From the NCBI GenBank assembly GCA_903907175.1, contig CAIVNB010000039.1:1-6387 (forward strand): 6,387 bases of DNA, written 5' to 3'. The notes beneath the pieces are model-generated. The model made no database searches, had not been told where the DNA came from, and was given only the letters and a program-made list of their open reading frames with translations. Origin of the DNA: an uncultured bacterium (GTDB taxonomy: Bacteria > Patescibacteriota > Minisyncoccia > Phycocordibacterales > UBA9973). Of this stretch, positions 1 to 4,671 are shown one piece after another (the first letter of the stretch is position 1; each line of letters begins with the position of its first letter). The translations under genes and the position numbers were made by a program.

Positions 1-1
1 A

Positions 2-661
2 AAAAATATTATCACCCTCGAAGATCCAGTTGAATATCAAATTAAAAATATAAGACAAACAAGTATCAGCGACAGCCAAGGACTTACTTTTGCCACAGCA
101 ATGCGTTCAGTATTGCGACAAGACCCTGATATTCTTATGGTAGGAGAAATTCGTGACGGTGAGACCGCGCTCCTTGCAATACAAGCTGCTCTTTCAGGTA
201 TTCTTTTATTCTCAACATTTCATACATTTGACCTTCCTGCTCTCGTAACACGTTTAGTCGAAATGGATATTCCTCGTTCTATTGTGGCACAATCGATACG
301 AGGAGTAATATCAGTACGACTTGTTAGAAAAATATGCAATGAATGTAAAGAAGAAATAACTCCTACGCAAGAACAATTAGCTCTATTGCCTGCTGAAATG
401 GCAGACGGAATCTTTTATCATGGAAGTGGTTGTGGAAAATGCCAAAATCTTGGATATGTCGGCAGAATAGGCATATTTGAAATAATTGATATTGATGATG
501 AAATTCGAGCAAGTATTCTCGACTCACAATCAAGTACCGCAATAGTAGAAATTCTAACTAAAAAGAACATCATAACCTTAAGAAATGCTGCATTTCAAAA
601 AGCTAAAAAAGGTATTACGACTATTGATGAAGTCTTGAGAGTTGTTGGTTACTTAAAATAA
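2..661 (+). CDS. GspE/PilB-family secretion or type IV pilus assembly ATPase, C-terminal part (5' end outside window)
   Basis: The reading frame is open from the window edge, giving 219 residues of a hexameric ATPase that powers type II secretion or type IV pilus assembly at the inner membrane. Visible motifs, numbered from the window edge: the Asp box (TLEDPVEY, residues 5-12), the Walker B segment (ILMVGEIRD, 44-52, catalytic Glu49), a His-box-like segment (STFHTFD, His74) and a four-cysteine metal site (CNEC at 112-115, CGKC at 144-147), followed by the usual GRIGIFEI stretch. The Walker A loop lies upstream of the window. Two segments differ from the family norm: the His box reads HTFDLPAL where HTND followed by small residues is usual, and SVRLVRK replaces the common AQRLVRK. 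The tetracysteine motif favours GspE/PilB over PilT. No pilin or PilC neighbour is in view, so the pilus/secretion choice is open. Confidence 0.9.
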   Translation, partial: KNIITLEDPVEYQIKNIRQTSISDSQGLTFATAMRSVLRQDPDILMVGEIRDGETALLAIQAALSGILLFSTFHTFDLPALVTRLVEMDIPRSIVAQSIRGVISVRLVRKICNECKEEITPTQEQLALLPAEMADGIFYHGSGCGKCQNLGYVGRIGIFEIIDIDDEIRASILDSQSSTAIVEILTKKNIITLRNAAFQKAKKGITTIDEVLRVVGYLK

Positions 662-679
662 AAAATATAAATTTTTCAA

Positions 680-701
680 AAATTAGCTCTTTTTCTAATT
701 T
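680..701 (+). terminator. weak AT-rich hairpin after the GspE/PilB gene
   Basis: AAATTAG (680-686) and CTAATTT (695-701) form a perfect 7-bp stem around an 8-nt T-rich loop, followed by CTATTTTTAG. It lies 19 nt after the stop codon and just before the next promoter, where a terminator would be expected. Only two G-C pairs support the stem, so it may be chance in AT-rich DNA. Confidence 0.3.
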
Positions 702-713
702 CTATTTTTAGTG

Positions 714-719
714 TATAAT
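714..719 (+). promoter_or_regulatory. -10 element directly before the GlmU-like gene
   Basis: A perfect TATAAT lies 8 nt before the ATG at 728. Transcription from it would begin around 725-728, leaving essentially no 5' leader. No convincing -35 hexamer is seen 16-18 nt upstream. Confidence 0.55.
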
Positions 720-727
720 CAAAAAAT

Positions 728-1498
728 ATGGATAAAGAAAATAAGGTACAAATTATTATCTTGGCTGCCGGGAAAGGAAAAAGAATGGAATCTGATGGAC
801 CAAAAGCCCTCTCATTACTGAGCGGTAAACCATTTCTAAAACACATCCTAGATACAATAAAAGAACTCAACTTCCCTATTAAGCCAGTCATTGTCGTAGG
901 ACATAAAAAAGAAAAAATTTTTGAAGCACTTGGAGAAAATCATAATTATGCTCATCAGATAGAACAGCTAGGAACTGGACACGCGGTATTGTCTGCAAAA
1001 AATTTTACAAATAAAGATTGTGATACCATATTGGTAATTTCTGCTGATCAACCTCATATTTCAAAAGAAACTATTTTAAAAATCTTAGAAAGACATAAAA
1101 ATAAAAAACCAGCTGTAACTATTGGCACTGTATTACTTCCTGATTTTAATGATTGGCGAGCTGGGATTGTATGTCTCGGTAGAATTATTCGAAATAAAAA
1201 GGGAGAAGTTATAAAAAATGTAGAATACAAAGACGCGACAGAGGAAGAAAAAAAGATAACAGAAATCAATCCTGCTATGTATGCATTTGACAAAGATTGG
1301 CTTTGGAAAAATATTCCAAAACTAAATAAACAAAATGCTCAAGGTGAGTATTATCTAACAGACTTAATAAGAATAGCCAAAGAACAAGGACGTGGAGTCG
1401 AAGCGGTTCCTGTCACAGATATTTTGGAAGGATTACAGCCGAACTGTAAGGCTGAATTAGAAACACTTGAAAATTTATTGAAAAAGCGTACTTCATAA
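728..1498 (+). CDS. GlmU-like nucleotidyltransferase (stand-alone uridylyltransferase domain)
   Basis: A 256-residue protein with the sugar-phosphate nucleotidyltransferase fold. It probably makes UDP-N-acetylglucosamine from GlcNAc-1-phosphate and UTP for cell-envelope synthesis. The nucleotide-binding signature LAAGKGKRM spans residues 12-20, with the conserved Lys at 26 (PKAL). QLGTGHAV (80-87) and NAQGEYYLTD (203-212) are characteristic of GlmU, as is the VEYKDAT stretch near 165-171. The likely Mg ligands are Asp107 (SADQPH, where GlmU usually has GDVPL) and Asn239. Bifunctional GlmU is about 450 residues and ends in a left-handed beta-helix acetyltransferase. That domain is absent, and the next gene is unrelated. 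The ATG at 728 puts the signature at the usual distance from the N-terminus; no Shine-Dalgarno is present. Another sugar-1-phosphate substrate is possible because of the DQPH and NPAMY variations. Confidence 0.82.
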   Translation: MDKENKVQIIILAAGKGKRMESDGPKALSLLSGKPFLKHILDTIKELNFPIKPVIVVGHKKEKIFEALGENHNYAHQIEQLGTGHAVLSAKNFTNKDCDTILVISADQPHISKETILKILERHKNKKPAVTIGTVLLPDFNDWRAGIVCLGRIIRNKKGEVIKNVEYKDATEEEKKITEINPAMYAFDKDWLWKNIPKLNKQNAQGEYYLTDLIRIAKEQGRGVEAVPVTDILEGLQPNCKAELETLENLLKKRTS

Positions 1499-1518
1499 AG
1501 AACTCATCTTTTATGAGG
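1491..1518 (+). terminator. hairpin overlapping the stop codon of the GlmU-like gene
   Basis: CTTCATAAAG (1491-1500) pairs with CTTTTATGAGG (1508-1518) through about ten pairs, with one bulged T and one G-T wobble, around the loop AACTCAT. The stem includes the TAA stop (1496-1498) and ends immediately before the TATAAT of the next promoter. There is no clean T-run after it, so termination is uncertain; it may instead protect the mRNA 3' end. Confidence 0.35.
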
Positions 1519-1524
1519 TATAAT
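1519..1524 (+). promoter_or_regulatory. -10 element upstream of gdhA
   Basis: A perfect TATAAT sits 33 nt before the gdhA start codon. A start site near 1531 would give a leader of about 27 nt of almost pure A/T with no Shine-Dalgarno. No good -35 hexamer is visible at the normal spacing. Confidence 0.45.
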
Positions 1525-1557
1525 TAAAATTATTAATAATAAAAAGAATAAAAAAAT

Positions 1558-2778
1558 ATGAAAAATCCTTTTGAGAACGGAATGGAGCAATTGAGTAAAG
1601 TCACAAAGATCAAAAGTTTTAATGAGGAATTTATAACTCGATTAAGACAGCCTGATCGTGATATAAGAATTTCTATCCCCGTTAAAATGGACAATGACGT
1701 AACAAAAGTTTTTGAAGGTTACCGTGTTGAATACAATAACGCACGAGGACCTTACAAAGGTGGAATAAGATATCACAAAGATACCGAAATAAATGAAGTA
1801 AAAGCACTCGCTTTTTGGATGGCAATCAAATGTGCGGTTGCAAATATTCCTATGGGTGGAGGAAAGGGTGGTATAACTGTTGACCCAAAAACTTTATCAA
1901 AAGGAGAACTTGAGAGATTGTCCCGTGGATGGGTACAGAAATTATCCGATATTTTAGGACCTCAAAAAGATGTCCCGGCTCCAGACGTAAACACAACACC
2001 TGAAATAATGGATTGGATGAGTGACGAATATGAAAAAATTACAGGTGATAAAACAAGAGCAACTTTTACTGGTAAGCCGATTGGAAAAGGTGGATCAGAA
2101 GGAAGAGGTCCCGCTACGGGACTTGGTGGATTTTATGTTTTTGATTCATTAAAAGGACAATTGGGCTTGCAAGGAAAATGCAAAGTAGTAATACAAGGTT
2201 TCGGAAATGTTGGACTAAATGCAGCACAAATTTTTATAAGTCATGGCCACTCCATAATCGCAATCTCAGACTCAAAAGGTGGAGTTTATAATCCTCTTGG
2301 TTTTGATATAGAAAAACTAATAGAACACAAAAAAAATACAGGAGCTCTCGCAGGATTTGCTGGCAGTACAGACATAACAAATGAAGAATTACTAGAAACC
2401 GAATGTGATGTATTGGTGCCTGCTGCATTTGAAAATCAGATAACTGATGCGAATGCAGATAAAATACGTGCTAAGGTGATTTTAGAGCTTGCTAATGGCC
2501 CTATTACACCTGAAGCTGACGAAATACTATTTAATAAAGATATTCCTGTAATACCTGATGTATTGGCAAATTCTGGAGGAGTTACAGTGTCATATTTTGA
2601 ATGGGACCAAAATCTAAAAGGAGAACATTGGAGTGAAAAAGAAGTTTTCGATAAACTTTTAGCCATGATGGATGATGCTGCGCAAGAAACTTTTAAAAAA
2701 GCGAAGGAATACTCTACTGATCTCCGTCGTGGAGCATTCATCCTCGCACTTGAAAGATTAGAGGAAAAGATGCTATAA
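1558..2778 (+). CDS. gdhA: glutamate dehydrogenase (Glu/Leu/Phe/Val dehydrogenase family)
   Basis: Cytoplasmic enzyme interconverting glutamate with 2-oxoglutarate plus ammonia using NAD(P). At 406 residues it matches the usual 410-450 of the hexameric class and appears intact. The N-terminal catalytic domain shows PYKGGIRYH (65-73, substrate Lys67), KCAVANIPMGGGKGG (91-105, Lys91 and catalytic Lys103) and DVPAPDVNT (138-146, catalytic Asp143). The Rossmann domain carries GFGNVG (214-219), and the acidic residue of ISDSKGG (Asp238) at the end of the next strand favours NAD over NADP, though that is inference. NSGGVTVSYFEW (338-349) is the family's conserved hinge segment. The start at 1558 fits the family N-terminus. 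It stands alone between two unrelated units, so context says nothing on whether it makes or degrades glutamate. Confidence 0.95.
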   Translation: MKNPFENGMEQLSKVTKIKSFNEEFITRLRQPDRDIRISIPVKMDNDVTKVFEGYRVEYNNARGPYKGGIRYHKDTEINEVKALAFWMAIKCAVANIPMGGGKGGITVDPKTLSKGELERLSRGWVQKLSDILGPQKDVPAPDVNTTPEIMDWMSDEYEKITGDKTRATFTGKPIGKGGSEGRGPATGLGGFYVFDSLKGQLGLQGKCKVVIQGFGNVGLNAAQIFISHGHSIIAISDSKGGVYNPLGFDIEKLIEHKKNTGALAGFAGSTDITNEELLETECDVLVPAAFENQITDANADKIRAKVILELANGPITPEADEILFNKDIPVIPDVLANSGGVTVSYFEWDQNLKGEHWSEKEVFDKLLAMMDDAAQETFKKAKEYSTDLRRGAFILALERLEEKML

Positions 2779-2779
2779 A
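2750..2779 (+). promoter_or_regulatory. promoter at the 3' end of gdhA driving the tRNA-Val/tsaD locus
   Basis: TTGAAA (2750-2755), an 18-nt spacer and TATAAA (2774-2779) preceded by TGC make an extended -10 promoter. The -10 overlaps the gdhA stop codon (2776-2778). The predicted start near 2786 coincides with the first base of the degenerate tRNA-like copy, as if this promoter once served a tRNA placed there. It is the only good promoter between gdhA and tsaD. Confidence 0.55.
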
Positions 2780-2785
2780 TAAAGA

Positions 2786-2823
2786 GCGCACGGTTAGCTC
2801 AGTTGTAGCGACGTCTGAAATAC
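2786..2823 (+). pseudogene. degenerate tRNA-like 5' half
   Basis: The segment shares a 15-bp exact block, CGGTTAGCTCAGTTG (2791-2805), with the intact tRNA-Val (2879-2893). It has an extra AC in the acceptor and has lost three bases in the D arm (TTGTAGCGAC versus TTGGTAGAGCGAC), so the D stem cannot close. Next comes a possible anticodon arm: GACGT and ACGTT bracket the 7-nt loop CTGAAAT, which would carry GAA (Phe). No matching T arm or 3' acceptor follows. It could be a decayed tRNA-Phe or a broken duplicate of tRNA-Val. Confidence 0.55.
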
Positions 2824-2875
2824 GTTTGCGCGGTTATCTGCCGGCGGGCGGGATTCAAGTTGGCAATTGAGGTTT
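2824..2875 (+). repeat. second tRNA 5'-end copy plus GC-rich block, upstream of tRNA-Val
   Basis: GTTTGCGCGGTTA at 2824-2836 is repeated exactly at 2872-2884, where it runs into the real tRNA-Val, an offset of 48 nt. After the first copy comes a GC block, CTGCCGGCGGGCGGG (2838-2852, 14 of 15 bases G or C), strikingly unlike the surrounding DNA. Then comes ATTCAAGTTGGCAATTGAGG (2853-2872), which can form a small hairpin and loosely recalls a T arm. This looks like a scrap of a further tRNA copy or of a short dispersed repeat; no functional RNA can be folded from it. Confidence 0.5.
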
Positions 2876-2948
2876 GCGCGGTTAGCTCAGTTGGTAGAGC
2901 GACCCCTTGACGTGGGGTAGGTCACAGGTTCGAATCCTGTATCGCGCA
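2876..2948 (+). tRNA. tRNA-Val (anticodon GAC)
   Basis: A complete 73-nt cloverleaf. The acceptor GCGCGGT pairs with ATCGCGC through one G-T wobble, the D stem is GCTC/GAGC, the anticodon stem ACCCC/GGGGT holds the loop TTGACGT with anticodon GAC, the variable loop is AGGTC, and the T stem ACAGG/CCTGT has the loop TTCGAAT. The discriminator base is A, as expected for valine. GAC reads the Val codons GUC and GUU. CCA is not encoded (CTT follows), so it must be added by a nucleotidyltransferase. The tsaD start codon follows 7 nt after the 3' end with no terminator hairpin between, so the two are probably on one transcript. Confidence 0.95.
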
Positions 2949-2955
2949 CTTTTTT

Positions 2956-4116
2956 ATGAAAATTTTAAGTATTGAAACATCTTGCGATGAAACTGGAATA
3001 AGTATCATAGAGGTTAAAGGAACAAAAAATCCTACTTTTAAAATTCTCGCTGATAGCTTAAATTCCCAAATAAAAATCCATGCTCAATATGGAGGAGTAT
3101 TCCCTGCTCTTGCAAAAAGAGAGCACCAAAAAAACTTACCTATACTATTAGAAAGGACACTGAAAAAAACCAAATTAGAGAAAAATAAAAATCCATTTGA
3201 CCTAATAGCTGTAACTTCAGGTCCAGGACTCGAGCCAGCCCTTTGGACTGGAATTGTTTTTGCAAAAGAACTTTCAAAAAAATGGAATGTCCCCCTTGTT
3301 CCCGTAAATCATATGGAAGGACATATTCTCTCTGTTTTTGGAAAACATAAAAAAACATTTAAGATTTCAAAGATAAAATTCCCTGCCCTTTCTTTACTTG
3401 TTTCAGGCGGACACACTGAACTTGTATTATTTGATAATTTGGGAAAATATAAAATTATTGGAGAAACATTGGATGATGCAGCCGGTGAAGCGTTCGATAA
3501 AGTAGCTCGTATGCTCGAACTTCCCTATCCTGGAGGACCTGAAATTTCAAAATTAGCCGAAAAAGAAAGAAGGAAAATAATTTTAAAAGGGGCTCCGCAG
3601 TGCGACGGCACGAGGACTGAACAAATTTTTCAGCAGAAAAATTGTGACCCTTTTAAAATTGATTTTCCTTCTTTCTCTTTGCCTAGACCTATGCTTTTTA
3701 GCAAAAATTTTAACTTTTCTTTCTCAGGACTCAAAACTGCAGTACTTTATCTAATACGAGATTTAAAAGAAAAAAATCCTAAAGTACTTGAAGATATAAA
3801 AATCAAACAAGCAATCGCTATGGAGTTCGAAAACGCTGTTGTTGAAACTTTAGTTTACAAAACAAAAAAAGCTATAGAAAAATATAATATTGAAACTTTA
3901 ATTGTGGCAGGTGGTGTTTCTGCAAATAAATATTTGAAAAAAGAGATGCAAAAACTTACGAACAAAAAACAAATTCTATGTTTTCCAGACAAAAAACTAT
4001 CTGGCGATAATGCCATCATGATTGGAATTGCTGGTTATTTAAAATTTATAGAAAAAAATAAAAAAGGAACTAATCATAAAAATATAAAAGCTGAGGGAAA
4101 TTTAAGGTTAAATTAA
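2956..4116 (+). CDS. tsaD: tRNA N6-adenosine threonylcarbamoyltransferase TsaD
   Basis: Catalytic subunit (Kae1/YgjD family) that transfers the threonylcarbamoyl group to A37 of tRNAs reading ANN codons, working with TsaB and TsaE in the cytoplasm. Conserved landmarks: SIETSCDET (5-13), GGVFPALAKREH (46-57), VTSGPGLEPALWTG (86-99), the metal-binding histidines of NHMEGH (His119, His123), SGGHTEL (150-156), the LDDAAGEAFDK stretch (172-182), FSFSGLKTA (254-262), VAGGVSANKYL (317-327) and SGDNAIMIG (349-357, metal ligand Asp351). All key residues are kept. Length is 386 residues against roughly 340 normally. The excess is mostly an insertion between about 206 and 233, just before the conserved PRPML, plus a lysine-rich tail after 365. 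The start follows tRNA-Val by 7 nt with a T-run and no Shine-Dalgarno. Confidence 0.95.
   Translation: MKILSIETSCDETGISIIEVKGTKNPTFKILADSLNSQIKIHAQYGGVFPALAKREHQKNLPILLERTLKKTKLEKNKNPFDLIAVTSGPGLEPALWTGIVFAKELSKKWNVPLVPVNHMEGHILSVFGKHKKTFKISKIKFPALSLLVSGGHTELVLFDNLGKYKIIGETLDDAAGEAFDKVARMLELPYPGGPEISKLAEKERRKIILKGAPQCDGTRTEQIFQQKNCDPFKIDFPSFSLPRPMLFSKNFNFSFSGLKTAVLYLIRDLKEKNPKVLEDIKIKQAIAMEFENAVVETLVYKTKKAIEKYNIETLIVAGGVSANKYLKKEMQKLTNKKQILCFPDKKLSGDNAIMIGIAGYLKFIEKNKKGTNHKNIKAEGNLRLN
3589..3617 (+). repeat. GC-rich in-frame block inserted in tsaD (putative short repeat element)
   Basis: In this 29-nt stretch 22 bases are G or C (about 76%), in a gene otherwise near one-third GC. It encodes the residues around GAPQCDGTR (212-220), within a region that the TsaD family normally lacks. 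It contains the inverted repeat GTGC-GACG-GCAC. The composition jump, the small hairpin and the intact frame suggest an inserted palindromic element. A second copy is not present in the window, so calling it a repeat is inference. Confidence 0.4.
4098..4110 (+). repeat. 13-bp direct repeat, left copy (end of tsaD)
   Basis: AAATTTAAGGTTA here recurs exactly at 4533-4545. This copy encodes the last residues of TsaD. A CTGA tetramer also precedes both copies (4091-4094 and 4527-4530) at nearly the same distance. The pair brackets the minus-strand gene and its terminators. Confidence 0.45.
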
Positions 4117-4155
4117 AAAATTGGCAAAGTTTTGCCCGGATTTTTTAATCCGGGC
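4115..4155. terminator. bidirectional intrinsic terminator between tsaD and the convergent minus-strand gene
   Basis: GGCAA-AGTT-TTGCC (4123-4136) forms a hairpin followed on the plus strand by TTTTTT (4141-4146), and on the minus strand by AATTTTTT ending at 4115. An overlapping, stronger hairpin has the perfect 9-bp stem GCCCGGATT/AATCCGGGC (4134-4155) with a TTTT loop. The two share bases 4134-4136, so they are at least partly exclusive. The position, between convergent genes, fits termination in both directions. Confidence 0.75.
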
Positions 4156-4161
4156 GTTTGT

Positions 4162-4180
4162 GCTTCAAATCCCTTGAAGC
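4162..4180 (-). terminator. hairpin just after the minus-strand gene
   Basis: GCTTCAA (4162-4168) and TTGAAGC (4174-4180) form a perfect 7-bp stem around a 5-nt loop. On the minus strand it begins 6 nt after the stop codon of the 112-residue gene. It lacks a following T-run, so it probably acts with the stronger terminator at 4115-4155 or stabilises the 3' end. Confidence 0.45.
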
Positions 4181-4186
4181 TTGGAT

Positions 4187-4525
4187 TTATTTGAAATACG
4201 TCATGTGGTCCGAAGGCAAGGTTGCAATCTGCGCAGGGCTCATGAAGGCAACAAAGCTTGCTGAAATGGTCTTAGCAAGCAAGGAAGCATTTGCAAGATC
4301 TTCACCTGCAAGCGTTTCGATTTTTGCTCCATCCCATGTAGCAAGTGCATGCACCCACTCCTGGACATTGAGGTATTTACCACGTTCAGTTTCATTTTTG
4401 AAAAAAAACCTTTGTCCTGACGGAGTCATAGCGAAAAAAAATTCTCTGCCATTAACTTCCATGCAACATAAAAGATTGCCTTTAAACGTGCGGATAAATT
4501 TCCCGCATAAATCTGTGTTAGCCAT
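4187..4525 (-). CDS. hypothetical protein, 112 residues, family not recognised
   Basis: I do not recognise this protein. It is read from the minus strand, convergent to tsaD. It was chosen over the 132-residue plus-strand frame across the same DNA because it has a near-consensus promoter upstream, terminators downstream and ordinary-looking codons. The N-terminal half is rich in aromatic and beta-forming residues, with a near repeat (EFFFAMTPSGQ then RFFFKNETER, residues 29-48) and a CC pair at 20-21. The second half is more helical and alanine-rich (about 60-100). No signal peptide, membrane segment or nucleotide-binding motif is visible. A stop at 4553-4555 in frame leaves ATG 4525 as the only good start; no Shine-Dalgarno precedes it. 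GC is about 42% by hand count, clearly above its neighbours, and a direct repeat brackets it, which hints at acquisition. Confidence 0.65.
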   Translation of the reverse strand: MANTDLCGKFIRTFKGNLLCCMEVNGREFFFAMTPSGQRFFFKNETERGKYLNVQEWVHALATWDGAKIETLAGEDLANASLLAKTISASFVAFMSPAQIATLPSDHMTYFK

Positions 4526-4532
4526 ACTGAAA

Positions 4533-4545
4533 AAATTTAAGGTTA
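4533..4545 (+). repeat. 13-bp direct repeat, right copy (upstream of the minus-strand gene)
   Basis: Exact second copy of AAATTTAAGGTTA from the end of tsaD, 435 nt away. It lies in the untranslated leader of the minus-strand gene. With the left copy it could mark the limits of an inserted cassette or a tandem duplication of the tsaD end. Confidence 0.45.
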
Positions 4546-4607
4546 TGTTAGATTAACTGAATATTTTCTGTAAAAGACACCAATTAACAAAGTACATTTA
4601 CCGTATA

Positions 4608-4636
4608 AGTATAGCAGATTTATGGTAATTTGTCAA
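4608..4636 (-). promoter_or_regulatory. sigma-70-type promoter for the minus-strand gene
   Basis: On the minus strand TTGACA (4636-4631), a 17-nt spacer and TATACT (4613-4608) form a near-consensus promoter, the best in the window. Transcription would start near 4601, giving a leader of about 75 nt before the ATG at 4525. Its -35 lies 23 nt from the -10 of the divergent plus-strand gene, so the two promoters may interfere. Confidence 0.8.
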
Positions 4637-4659
4637 GTGTCTAAAAAAGCCTTTAAATG

Positions 4660-4665
4660 TATAAT
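4660..4665 (+). promoter_or_regulatory. -10 element directly before the DHH/MYG1-like gene
   Basis: A perfect TATAAT ends 6 nt before the ATG at 4672, so transcription should begin at or next to that codon. This argues against the in-frame ATG at 4657, which would lie upstream of the transcript. No clear -35 is seen at normal spacing. Confidence 0.55.
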
Positions 4666-4671
4666 ATTTAT

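Noticed and set aside
676..891. 71-residue minus-strand frame
   Set aside because: It overlaps the well-supported start of the GlmU-like gene, has no promoter of its own, and its sequence looks like an antisense shadow.
2234..2741. Minus-strand frames of 64 and 101 residues inside gdhA
   Set aside because: They are antisense to a fully conserved glutamate dehydrogenase and show no recognisable motif.
2786..2860. A second functional tRNA upstream of tRNA-Val
   Set aside because: The D stem cannot close, and no T arm and acceptor 3' strand pair with the 5' end, despite the tempting GAA anticodon-like loop.
2786..2884. CRISPR-like repeats
   Set aside because: The repeated blocks are tRNA 5' ends of differing length with unequal spacing, and there are too few for an array.
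4158..4556. 132-residue plus-strand open frame
   Set aside because: It lies opposite the 112-residue minus-strand frame. Its start lies inside terminator hairpins with no promoter before it, and the minus strand has a near-consensus promoter and downstream terminators.
4597..4628. TTACC/GGTAA inverted repeat around the minus-strand promoter as an operator
   Set aside because: Only five base pairs match, with a 21-nt gap; this is expected by chance in AT-rich DNA.
4657..4671. Upstream in-frame ATG for the DHH/MYG1-like gene
   Set aside because: The TATAAT at 4660-4665 overlaps this stretch, so it would lie upstream of the transcript. The residues it adds have no family support.
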